From contig NC_061789.1 of assembly GCF_022458985.1 (NCBI RefSeq), positions 12,492,175-12,556,174 on the forward strand: 64,000 bases of DNA. The letters run 5' to 3'. Origin of the DNA: Mugil cephalus (lineage: Eukaryota > Chordata > Actinopteri > Mugiliformes > Mugilidae). The position numbers were made by a program, and so were the translations under genes. Positions 12,120 to 24,700 of this stretch are shown one piece after another (position 1 is the first letter of the stretch; each line of letters starts with the position of its first letter). The notes below the pieces were generated by a model. That model saw only the letters and a program-made list of their open reading frames with translations, searched no databases and had not been told where the DNA came from.

Positions 12120-13450
12120 CACAAATGAACTGAATCGATGTATTTAAGATATGTTTTATAAGAAATGGTTCATTTTGTGTAACAAATCAACAAGTGCTAT
12201 GACAGAGAAAGATGAAACGGAACGTGAAGGATGCTGTGCACCTGTTTACCAGTTTCATTCGTAGGCTGCTTCCCATGATGCACTGCACCGGGGTCTAAGC
12301 ACCAGGAACGGCAAGTTAATGACAAGTTCATGTTATTTTAAAAAATAGATTTCAAAGCCACTGATAAAGTAGGTCAGATGTGATCTTCAGGTGTAAATTA
12401 ATCACTATTTAACCTACGTGCACCCTTCACTGCTGCATCCTGGTTATCTACTCTATTTTCTTAGCATCCTCATGTTTAATCCTGCTCTGATTCATTCTTT
12501 GCAGCTGATTTAATAAGCACAATACATGTTAGAGTCTCACACACGCACACACACGCATTTTTCTCTTTTTATTCAGTGATAAATAATTCCCTATGATCAT
12601 AGGCTTTTATGTGTAGACATCTGATCAAGGCAAGAGACAAATTAGAGGGCACACATGTTGCCACCATTAGAAAATAATAGCAGAAACAAAAAACAATGAG
12701 GTAAGAAGTTCTCTTTTTATACATTTGTAGTGCTTCTATGTCTGTTACCTATACTGTTGAATGCACAGTGCTTCCTAATACAGAAATCATGTCTTTTTCG
12801 TGTCTGTACATTATTTAACAAAAACAGGTCATGGCACAATACTAAACCAACGAGACAGGGCACTGCAGGGTGGATAGTTTAGCAGTATACATCGTCAGAG
12901 TAAGAAAAGCTGAGCGGGAAACAGAAATACAAAACCAAACTAAGACTTTGCGACCGGGCAGTTTAGTTCAACACACACACATGCACACACTTCGAGGGAT
13001 ATCTGAGTGTCTGTAGCTTATGCGTTTGTTTATTTTATTGTATGTGCGTGTTTGTGAATACGAAAAAGAGCTGCGACAATTTTGGAAGCAAATAAATCCG
13101 CAGAAATCCCAAGCGCTCGCTGGTTCCCGGCTTCACTGTGGCAGCGCTGCCTCCGTTTCAGGTTTTATTTGGACTCATCTAATTATGATCTAATTTCGCA
13201 TCCTGTTCTGAATAATGACATTTTCAATGAGGTGCTGCTTTCGTGGAATTGAGGCGTTGAGTCATGACTCAAATCTAAAAATACGCTTCGACGTGCCTGA
13301 CCCACATTTTAAGTTCCACCTGTTAAATCAGCTTTGAAACCAGTCGGCAGAGGCTCCTGTTGACTTGTCGAAACTTGTCTGGGAAGCGTCACGTTTCTAA
13401 TGAAGTAAATCTGCTTCATTTTCTTTAATGTCGCCCATCTGTTCAAATAT
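12120..13450. other. Intergenic or long mosmo 3' UTR, no ORF
   Basis: No coding exon or clear repeat was found. Minus-strand AATAAA candidates occur (for example TTTATTTTATT near 13030), so part of this may belong to a long mosmo 3' UTR. The mammalian gene is known for a long 3' UTR, but nothing here proves that transcription extends this far. Confidence 0.3.
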
Positions 13451-13459
13451 AATCCCATA

Positions 13460-13830
13460 TAGCATAGGTCTTCAACAGGGAATTTGCGACCCCTAGGGGG
13501 CCCGCGGCGGTACTGCAGGGTGGTCGCAAAACATTTGGTTGATTAGACATTTTTTTATATATTTTCTCCACAAATTTAAAGAAAGCCTATTCAGTCCCAG
13601 ATGAAATCCCATGTTTGTACATATGTTTGTCAGGTTGCACAGCCACCCTACTGCTGCACATGTTTGATTAGCTTAATTAGCTTGATACTAAATGCAAAAT
13701 TAGAATAATCATGTAAATTTAGAAATAGCACTAGGTCGAGTTTCATATAGAGCACATATAGTAGGTAAATACTTAATCCCTCTATCAGTTTGGGGTCTGT
13801 GACCTGACAAACACTGAAGCCCTCGGCTAT
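13460..13830. mobile_element. hAT-like non-autonomous element, copy 2
   Basis: Second copy of the family at 11170-11530, same orientation, with the same ordered blocks but without the microsatellite expansion. It keeps a fuller left end, CAACAGGGAATTTGCGACCC followed by CTAGGGGG, typical of hAT-derived MITEs. No ORF. The two copies lie about 2.3 kb apart. Confidence 0.55.
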
Positions 13831-13839
13831 ATAGGCTAG

Positions 13840-15400
13840 AATATTCCTGTTGACATTCCCTAAATATATTAAATATCACAATTTTTTTCAATATTTTAAA
13901 CCCCAGATTTAAACATTTTGATGCAGAAGTTGATTATATCTGCTAATATTGTGTGTTTTTTTAATTTATGTTATATTATACCTCAGTCATTACCCTGATG
14001 GTGGCAGGCATGCGAGTTGCACAATAAAAAATAATGGTTGGAGGTCTATTTATAGCCAGTGAATACTGCGGCGGTCGCGCAAGTGTAAATGTGTGTTTGT
14101 GTGTGTGTTGCATTCACAGACCTCACAAGCAGCACACACTGAGGCACAGCCCCGCGCACGGACCTGACCTGCAGTTCCAGTGTCCTTCAAATGTTGCAAA
14201 AAAACAAAAACAAAACAAAAAAAAAAACCCAACAACAAACGAACAAACAAAAACAACAACATACTCCTGGCTCGCTTATTTCCTGTCCAACATTAAAGGA
14301 GAATACCACCGTTTTTTAAGTATTCACGTGTGTTTTTAACACCATGTGTAACTAAATGTGGGCCCATGTGACGCCACGGGGACGCTTTGAAACTAATTTT
14401 AAAAAAAAAAGAAAAAAGGCCACTGTGCACGTGGCTACGCCTAACACAATTAAACTTACAACTACAAAGGGCGTGTTTACGTTCAGAAGATGATTCTCTA
14501 TAATTCACAGTCTTCTAGTTATTGGCAAAAGACCTGACTCGGCGTGATGGATGCGGCCAAGCAGAATAGCTGTAATACTTCGTCGCTGTTTTATGCAAGG
14601 TCTTACACTGAGTGGCATTCTCCTTTACGCCGCTCGACCTGTCCTACCGCCCCGGAGGCTGAGGGGAAGCACACCCGCACCTTCCTCCCGTGTACGGCAG
14701 CCCGTGTGTGGGCGCAGACCAGCTGAGATCACAGCTGCTCTAAAGTCAAATGCAGGACCCTCCTCCCGCGCGGGGTCCAGTCCAGTGAGTCTCAGCGAAC
14801 ACTCAACCTTTTCAATCTTCTGCATCAGGAATGGAAGGGGGAAAAAAAAGAAAAAAAAAAGAACACAAATTGTGTAACGAAAAATGAGCTGAGAGAAGCT
14901 AAGAGAAGCCAAAAATAGCGACGGGAGCGGACGTGACAGCGCAGATCTGTGCCGGGGGAGGTTCTGCAGGCGGAATCGAGCCGAGGAGTGGCTGTAGTGG
15001 TCCTCAAGAAATGTGCACCAGCATTGTGGCAGCGGTTGCCATGACGGCGGCGCATTAAGCACCGGTTTCCAACAGAACAACAGACAGAGACTTTTAAATC
15101 AAAAGTGGCAGGGTGCTGCGGCAGCCTTGGCTATCCTCTATCAGGCTCCTCCACCCACCACCCCCCCACCCCCCCTTCTGCGCCCGTGTCCCCTTTTTAG
15201 TGTTATGTTCAGTTATTTGTTTTCAGCTTTTAGTAGTTAGGTACTCCATGGTGCTGCGGTCCCCTTGACACATAAGCAGTGACTTCCCCGTTTCAGGCTT
15301 CCGAGCAGTCGTTTTTCGATTTCCCGTCACCGTGTGTTCTCGTAAAAATCCCGTCAAAAAAAACAACAACTCACGACTTCTTGTGTCAGTGCCGAGACAA
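13840..15400. other. Region downstream of the mosmo stop, no gene seen
   Basis: Contains A-rich tracts (14200-14260, 14400-14420, 14840-14870), a C-rich run near 15150-15180 and short spurious ORFs on both strands. None shows a protein signature. Probably mosmo 3' UTR and intergenic DNA. Confidence 0.35.
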
Positions 15401-15414
15401 GCACGGAGGAGGCC

Positions 15415-18400
15415 TCAACCTGGGAGGCAGACCTTGCCTGCGAACAGCAGTCCCACTATGGTGAAGAAGATGGAGAGGACGAACAGCACGTATGAGGAGC
15501 CCACCACCGTGTTGTTGGGTAGCTTGTACGGCTGGCCTCCCACCTCGTTGATATAGAAGCCTATTGGGAAGATGAGCGCTGCCATGCAGAACAGGATCAC
15601 TGGAGGAGGGGAGGAGCCACAGAGAAAATGTTAGCCGCACACCAGTAGAAGCAAGAAATATAGACATTAATATGTATAGTACGCTCAGTAATGAATATTA
15701 AATAAATGGTTCCACATCGTTTTTCCTCTTAATAACACTGAAAACTCACTGTTTGTCTTTTAACTGCAGCTGTTAAACTGTGGATTCATCCATTAAGCAC
15801 AAACAAGCTTTTTATTCCGCCTACGGCTGACTAAGAGTTTAACATTTCTCTAAGAGGTTAAGTTGCAAATTAGTGATCACTAGAGATGACCGATATATCG
15901 GTTCGGTCGATATATCGATATATACCGATATATCGACCGAACCGATATATCGGTATATATCAACTGGTATCGGTATCGCCGAAACGTATTTATTCCCCCC
16001 ACCCTGCAAGACTTACAGACCGGTGCAACCACACTTTGTTGCTGTAGATGCCGTGGACCCGTGCAGCCCATATATTGCCCCTGCAGGGTAATGCAGCTGG
16101 AAGCTGTAAAATGCTTGTACTCGTAACACACCTTTTTTGTTTGTTTGTTTGTTTTTTGTTTTAAAATGTTTACCAAACAAAGCTCTATTTACTTTATCAC
16201 TCAGCACCAACACATTACAGCATTAGCAACAGTGCTAACGTTTACTGTTGTTGTCAAGAACGAGTTTGCTACGTTCTATGTTTTTTTCTCTTTGGCAAAC
16301 TAACAGTGCAGGTTGTCAATCGACCACAATAAATGTTTATGTTGTTGGTTTAATTGAGAGTTGTGACATTTGTCATCGTTGTGTCATTTTTATCACGTAA
16401 ATGGAGGGAGAAAAAGCAGCATCAGGCCTTGAGCTTTCTCAAAACACACATATATTGGCTCCGTTTGCAAGTTTAGCTGAATCCTGAAAAAGAATCTGCT
16501 GCATAAAGAAAAAGGCTGTGGGGGAAGCTGTGCATGCTAATGCTGTGGCTATGTAACTGCATGCAAAGGATATTTATGAGCCGAGTTTGGAGATAGAGGG
16601 GATGACTCTTATTTTTTATTTTATGAATGACCGCGTGTTCTGCAGCTACTTTTGCTCATGTATTGTCAGTATTGTATTTATTACTACTCCGCTACTCCCA
16701 CTCCCCACCCACGGGTGACCTGTGTATCTCGGGAGGTCGTCGCTGATGTGCACCGAGACGAGGAGAAAGGCCTCTGTCAATCATACAAAGCTGCCCATTG
16801 TAGAGCTGATGGCCTGGAGCCAAGTGGCCACTACACACGGCCCACCTCCTCTCGACATCCATCACCTGGCAGCCCTGAACGAACCGTGCCCGTCTCCTCG
16901 CCGCAGAATTCACTCGCCTTCTTCATTCTCCTCTTCCCGTTTCCCCTACAAGGCCAGGAGCTAAGACGCTTTTTTGCCTTCGCTACATCGTTCAGAGTGG
17001 GTCGGAGATGGTAGAGGCCTAGGCAGGACGTCACTCCCTAAAGTGGCCACCAGTGTTTTCCTTATTCATCTCCTCGGTGAGAATCGTCATAAATGTTAAA
17101 ACTAAAAATAAATAAATCTGAACTAATTATACACCGTCCCTCTTGTCTGCTTCAGCCAGCGGAAGATTAACAATCGGCTAAGGGTGACAATCGCTTGCAG
17201 TTTCCATGGAAACCTCCTTTCTTTCCTTTGGTTGTGATTGTTAAACATTGACTCAGTGGCTTCCCATTTGGTTTGTGACACGGATCTGCGCTTCATCCCC
17301 GAGGCGACAGTTTGTGGAGGGGCTTTTTGATTTTTTGGGATTTACAAGTGAGTAGGAAGAGTTACAAAATCAACTAATCTACATTTGGCCTGAAAGAAAA
17401 AATAAAGGAACTTGAGTGGTTGCTACTTTTCCTCCTAGGGTCAGGAGAGACGCATCCAGCTTTCAAACAACAACACAGCGCGTCTCGTAGCGCTGGTACG
17501 ACCCAAACCCTCCCACACCGTCTTATAAAACCAGCCGGCTACAGGGCCACAGGGCTGGCTGCTCCACGGAAACCGTGTACAGAGCTGGGTAGTTCCAGGC
17601 AAAGATGGAGACTAAACGCTGGGGAAATAAAGTGGGTCAAAAGCCACCCACCATGCAGATGAGCTGCATTGCTCAATAAATCAGCTTAAGGGACAAGAGG
17701 AGTTGTGAAAAATAAATAAAATAAATAACAACGCAAACCCACACAGATCCGCAGGTCACTCTCCGTTTCTGATCTCATCGCTGCAAGTAAATGAGCACAG
17801 CGTACATTCAAACCCCTTCCCTTTTTATTATTTCCTGCCTCACAGATACCATTTGCATTCGTGCACTAATGCGGTTTACGTGATTTTCTAGAGGTTATGT
17901 CATGATTGACGTAATACAGAGAGAAACAGACAAAACGGTTTAACTCATTGTAGTTTCGGTCCGGATGTGCTAAAAACCAGTAACGGTATTTTTGGGTGGT
18001 TATATTATGGTATTTTTGCTCAGCTCTGTTGGGGGGGATTGATTTGATTGAATGAAACATTTGCACACCAGGACATTAAAAAAAAACACATGATGATTGT
18101 CGCCCCAGAGGTGAAGCCTGCTTATAATCACTGGACTCGTTAAAAAAAACAAAAAAACAGACTATACGATAGATGTGTACAGCTCGTGCAGAAATGTATT
18201 ACACTAATCACAGGAGCACAAAGTGAAATGTATTTAGAACGAAGGAGGAGGAGGAGGAGGAGGAGGAGGAGGACTACATAGAGTTTGAAAGGCATTGTCT
18301 TGTTTACTCACTGCCAGTGAAGGCGATCCAGCGGGCGTATTTGGTGGCTTCTCTGCGCCAGTGCGACGCCACCAGCAGTCCACAGGTGACCGTGAGGGAG

Positions 18401-18759
18401 ATGATGCCCATGATGATGAAGAAGAGGGTGGTGACCCACTCTGGGGGCAGCCGCGGGGGGATGCAAGTCCGGTCTCGGCCGTGGATGGTCTGACACTGCC
18501 GGACTAGGCCGACCGTGAGGGCACCTGCAACCAGAGAATGAAAGCTGATTTAATATCACACGTTAAATAATTGGGATATTTTTAAACCAAATCGCTTTTT
18601 ATATTACAAGTATTCCACAGAGGTTTGAGACCGCACTGACATTGTGCAGGGTACTGACTATTTCCTCTGCAACCTGAATTGCCCCCTGCTGGCCATAAAG
18701 ACAGAATGCAGGTTGAAAGCATTGGCTTCCCCTTTCAGACGTGAACGCTGCATTCTCCT

Positions 18760-18792
<33 letters not shown>

Positions 18793-21700
18793 AGCCTTCG
18801 ATACTCGACTAAAACCGCCATGTTTTGATGTGCTTTCAGAAAAATTTCATGACTTGATGTTTGTGCCAAGCGCTGTACCTATCCATCATTGATCAGACAA
18901 GAAGAGAATGGATTAATGCCTGAAACTGCGCCACGAGCAAACCTCTGCCAGAGGGTGAATGCCAATAGTCATCCTGCACCAGCGCTACAGCTATCACAGA
19001 TGGACTGCAGAGATAGGAAATTGCTCTCCCATTATTCACTCAAGTGTATTTACTCATTTATTTTAACAAATTCAGATATGATTTTATTTCTTATTACATA
19101 AGTAGTACATGACAGCACTTTGATGTAAGACAGGCAACACATCAGCTCATCTGTGTTGGAGCTGATGGTCACGGTAGCTCCCAGTATTTCTGTGGTCTGT
19201 GCAGGATATCCAGAGGACGTCCTGTACCCTTGACTAGCACTGCTTCTACAATAGCAACCAGACACGACCGCAGCCAAGCCTAACCACGCGATGGCCGCGG
19301 CTCAAAAGAAACACCTTGGAAGTCTGTTGTCCATGTCAAATTATAAATGGAACCATAACCTAAAAACTCTCAATGTCAACACTGGCATTCCCCAAGGCTC
19401 TGTTCTGGGTATCCTGCTTTACTCCCTCGACACAGGCCGCCACTGCTCCAACACCACTGAGAAATTCACAGACGGCACAGTAGCAGTAGGATTTAACCCT
19501 TAATAGGGCACTCATTGAAATACTTTTTTCTACATTTCCGTCCTAGACTTTTTTACTTTCATGAAGAAAATGAAGATTAATGAAGTTACCATATATGGTT
19601 CCTAACCTTTAAGAGGCTTAACAGGTATTTTAGAACATGAGGGATGATTCAGGCACTTAGGGTTTGGGTTAGGGATACACGTTATCGCATTAGACAACAT
19701 TAGGACACCTCTTCATGGTACCTAATGAAGCATGTTTCCTTGATCTTCTCTGATCGGCTAAATGAAAACCATATGCGGATAAACCTCACAGAGACGCAAT
19801 TTGAAATGTGCTGAAGTAACCAAATGTGGTTCCTTGCCCCATAAAGAAGCAAGAAGTCAGTCAGTTTGTGATGTAGAACAATTACTGCTACTACTATTAC
19901 TAGGGACATGAATGTCACCAAAACAAAAGAGGTGGTGGTCGACTTCAGGACGCGAAGCAGCTGAAGAAATGTTCATTTTCTCCAGTGCTGACAAACACTT
20001 TCCTCACCGCTACCATCTAGTCTTTTGTCTCTGGCACAATCTTAGCCTGGTACGTCCGTCAGGGAGATTCAGCACCCCAACCACAAACACTTCAAGTCAC
20101 AACAGCCAGAACTAAAGCTAAAAGAAAGCTTCTCCCCGCAGGCCATAGGGACCGTGAACACTCCCACTCATCAAAGGACTGTTCATGCTCTTTACAGCGG
20201 ATACTGTGAGGCTGGTGTATAAATACCAGCATCCTCAGTTTGCACTTTACTACACCCAATATAGGACAGCGTCGGACACAATATTCTCTCAGTCCTTCTC
20301 TCCACGTTCACTGTAAACAACGTAGAGCAGCTACACTTTATTCTCTGTAACTTCTGTAACCTCCCATCTTTCTTGGGAATTAAAATAGCATCTTATAGTC
20401 GGGCATTTCGTCTTCTCATTCAACCCCTTTAAACATCTTAGAAGCCTAAAGAAAATAAGGTGAGCGAGGTAGAGAAAGTAGAGGTCTGTGCCTGGAACAG
20501 GATAGTTTAATTTTATAGAACTGGTTTATGGCCATTTTTTTCCCCTGGATTCTCGGGCCTCCTCCTGTTTCATGGGCTTTCTGAGGAATTCCTTCCGTAC
20601 AGCAGGTTGGCACGCCATGGTACACAGACACAGGTAAACAACCCTACAAGCAGGAACACACCACATGTTCTGGTTAAACTCTTACTCACAATCAAACAAC
20701 GATGTGCTTGCGATACATGTTCTTCATTTTAACACGCGACATTTCACGTCAAACGATCTAGGAGGATGGAAATAATCTACAACTAATTTTAACATCATTT
20801 GTTCATTGGGAAGGTTTAGGGATGATTAAGAGTGAATCTAGTTTTTCAAACTTTGTGCTAAGCTAACCAGCAGCTGGGTGAGGGTTTATATTTAATAGGC
20901 AAATATTAAAACAGTCTCAGTCTTCTGGTCATCTAACTCAACCAGAAAGTCAATAACTCCATTTCCTTAAACTATTTCGTTGAGACACCGTGAGAGTGGA
21001 GTTTACTTCATCCTGTGGCAGGACGGTGAAGACACGTCGGAAAGGGGTGTACGCGTGCAAAGCACCTTGAGCAACTTGTACGCGATGTACAAAGCTAACG
21101 TTACATTACACTTCCTTTCACACAGCACGGAAGGAAGACACGATGCCACCGTGAATGTGTGGTATGAAATAACAGAGAGCGAGAGAGATCGCCGCAAGGC
21201 CGTCTCCACCAAATTCTTTCTGGTTTCCGAACCGGTTCTCCTCTGGATTCTTGATCCCAAGTCACATTTCACAGCTGCAATCGAGGATGCAGCATCAGTA
21301 GAGGGTATTGCACTATAAAAACAAGATGATGGATTACCAGTGAGGGCTGCGTAACTACTATCAATCAAAAGACCATTATGAGATAAATACTACGAAAAAC
21401 GTACAGAAGTGTTGTTACATGTGTATTCAACCTATATAATATGACACAGCCACTTATGCTGCTCACAATTATTCAAAACTCCCCGTTAGTCTGTAGTCCA
21501 GTCAATGCCACGTAACAAGACAACACGTTCCAACTCCCAAGTAAAATATTGAGGAAATACCACAACTCTCCAAAACCACTGACAACAGGATTTTTTTGTG
21601 AAAATGTTTTTCATAACTTCTAAAAACTGACCCATCTCTGAAAAGAATTCACACTGCAGAGCTACAGAAAGTGAACTCCGGCCCCGAGAGCCCATCAGAA

Positions 21701-24700
21701 GCAGCCGAATCCAGACGGCGTCCGGACAGAAAGGTGTCAATTATGATGCGAACGTTGCTCGATCAGTTCAAACCATTCTTGCACAGTTTCCCCCGCCGTG
21801 GCCCCGGTTACCACGCACCCCGGCTCTGCCTTCACACTGATCAAAACACTCCTCTCACCAGGTCCCCGTCCAAACGAGAGGAAATGAACGCTCGGTGCCT
21901 GCTCATCTTCAGCATGATGATGCCGCCATTAGTGGAGCGCTGGGGGTGCTGATGTTTCTGAGCTCTGGAGGGATGAGTCAAACAGTGCCCCCTGAGCTGT
22001 GGGGGTGGGTGGCGAGTAGGCAATCTAATGGGTGACATGGTTCTCCTGCTGACGCTGGAGGCTTTTACCGCTTACTTTGAGGGAGTGGTCCGAAGACGTG
22101 GAGATAAATGAGACACAAGTGCCGTAAAAATAAATAAATCTAATTAAGGTTCGCATTCTGCGGATTGTAAATCGAGTTGGAGCTGCTCTATTTGTGATAA
22201 CCCGCCGTTAAAAACTGAAATTTGTCAAGTAAGCGGCAGTTGAAGACTCCGCCGCCGCCGCAGGGAAAGAAACAGATATTTCGCTGTAGTCGCAACCTGC
22301 AGATAAGGTGTAACAGGTGAAACTTTCAGGTTCCCCTGTGCTGTTTTCAAGCGTTGCATTCAACACACGGTGGCACGCAGGGGAAAAAACACATTTTCCC
22401 AGCGTGGTGTCTTCCTGCGTCCTGCGTCTCCGGTTTCTGTCCTCGTCTTTCAGTATATCGGCAAAACTGGAAGTGGGAGATATCGTCGGGGCTTGGTTTT
22501 CAGGTTGCGTCAATAACGCGGTGCGTCCTTGCGCTTTGAAACGGGAGGCATCGGTGTAACGTTTCGTCTATTTTAGGTAGTTTCACATTCACACTGACCA
22601 AAGGAGCGGCTCCTGGTGACTAGTCATTGTGTGCTGCAAGTTGGCCAAATATCGCTCATCGCTCCCTTATCTTCTGTTTGTTTGGGGTTTCACGCTTAAA
22701 CGCTTCAGACGGTTAGTCAGGGGTTTTGTTCCGACTTTGTGAAAAAAAAAAAGGGTTTGAGGACAAACAAAGCTTAGAGCCGCCACTTTGTGCTGACGCA
22801 GCCTGTTTAATATTGTGTAAGTTATTTTGAACACGTAGCACTCAGTGGTAACAGACGTCCTCGACTCTGAGGGGAAATGTCTCGATTTTGTAACAAAATA
22901 TATTTGTAAAAAATAAATTAAATGCCTTTAAGTGTAAAATCATTTAGAAACTATAACTAGTAGAAATCATAGACACTATAAAGATCATACCAAGAGGACA
23001 GTGCCCATTAAAAAAGTGATGCATCACACCGGATACTTGGGTTTCCTTCAAAACTTGGTTGACCTTGCAGACTTGTGACTCTCACAGCCACCTTGAATCT
23101 GGCGTTTCTGACAGTCCACCAAAGTGGAAGCCGGACTGAATTCGCTCCGTTGTGCTGAAGGCCAAAAAACACACACACCTCTGAAGAAAAACAACAGCCA
23201 CAAACTGACACCAGCATTACGCTTCGTCGTCCCGTTTGTCCGACTGATGCTGCCTCGTGATGTTAATGAGGGCAAAGAACACTGAGCTGTTTTACTCTGC
23301 CGTGGATCCTTTTAAACACACTGGTGTAAAATCTGAGATAAACATCGTCCATCTCCACAGGTCAATCCATGAACCTGGATACGAACACAGGCTGAGGGCA
23401 GTCGATGAGTTGTTGAATTAGAATTTAAAAACCAGCGATGAAGACAAAACCAGGAATAGAGCGGAAAAGGTTAAAGCAGCCCATTGCAGTTCAGACCTGG
23501 AGCTCCATGGATCCGAGGATTGCAGCCATAACATTATGACCACTGAGAGGGGAGACGTAAATAACATCTAAACCGTCTTGTGACAATTCAACGTTCTGCA
23601 AGGAAACATTTGGCATTTGTGTGGATGTTACTTAGACATGTACCACCCACCTAGACCAGACCAGACACCCCCACTCCATAGCTATGAGACTCCTTGATGG
23701 AAGTACCGTCCAGACTGTCTTTATTGTTAGTTTTCATACAATATTAGAAGGTCTTTGGGTCCTATGGGGCAAAGGGAAGGGCTCTTTGCGGATCATCCCA
23801 AAGATATTAGATCAGTTTGGGATCTAGTTTTTCTTTTTTGTTGTTGTTGTTGTTCCCAAATAGTTTTTTGTGTGTGTGCGCCTGTGTCAGGCATCCTGCT
23901 GAGGATGACTGCTGCCATCAAGGAGCGTCATTAACTATGGGGTTCGGGTGCCTGATCTGGTGCCGGTGGGTGGTACATGCCTCCCAGCAGAATATTGTCA
24001 CAAGACGATCAATGTTACTCACTTCTCCTGTGAGTGGTTTTAATGCTGTGGCTGATCGGTGTATATTAACCAAAGGATGAAATCACGACTCAAAATAGTT
24101 AATAGATCAAATCTAAAAAAAAAAAAAAGATGATCTATTAATAAACCAATTTAAAACGTTAACCGTTCGCAGGAGCTCTACTATGTTTACACCACGACAG
24201 CGGCTTATAAAACCATCAAAGACAAAGACCCAACCTGTGAGGAGAAATCGGGAGCAAGTCGGTCGCTATACAACAGCCACTCAAATAACACCCACGCTCA
24301 CTACAACGCGTCGGTTTAAATATAGCAAAGGTTCAGCTTTCGGTGCGAGCGGGCACAGGGCCGAGGATCTCGGCGTGCGGCCGTCACGCAGTTAACTGCA
24401 GTGGCTGTAAAGTGCCAAGTTTAGAACGGAGACAAAATGTCCAGGATCTCGCGTTAAACCGTACAAAACAAACGACCGGAAGCCGACGTAAAGGACGCCC
24501 ACATCTCATTTGCATCCAGGTCTGTGCACATTACTTATTCCGTGGGGCTAATACTGGAAGTCCGGATGAGCAGCGGTGGAGGGTGAACCCTCCCCGACCC
24601 AGATACTGAGCTGTGGCGGAGCAGAGAACAAAGAGTGGCATCTGTCCGTCACCAGCCTGATGACACAAATAAAACAGGAGACAAAACGCCATGTGCTTCC

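Noticed and set aside
14625-15080. Minus-strand ORF of 151 aa near mosmo
   Set aside because: Crosses A/T homopolymer tracts, has a long Phe run and no recognisable domain; probably 3' UTR or intergenic.
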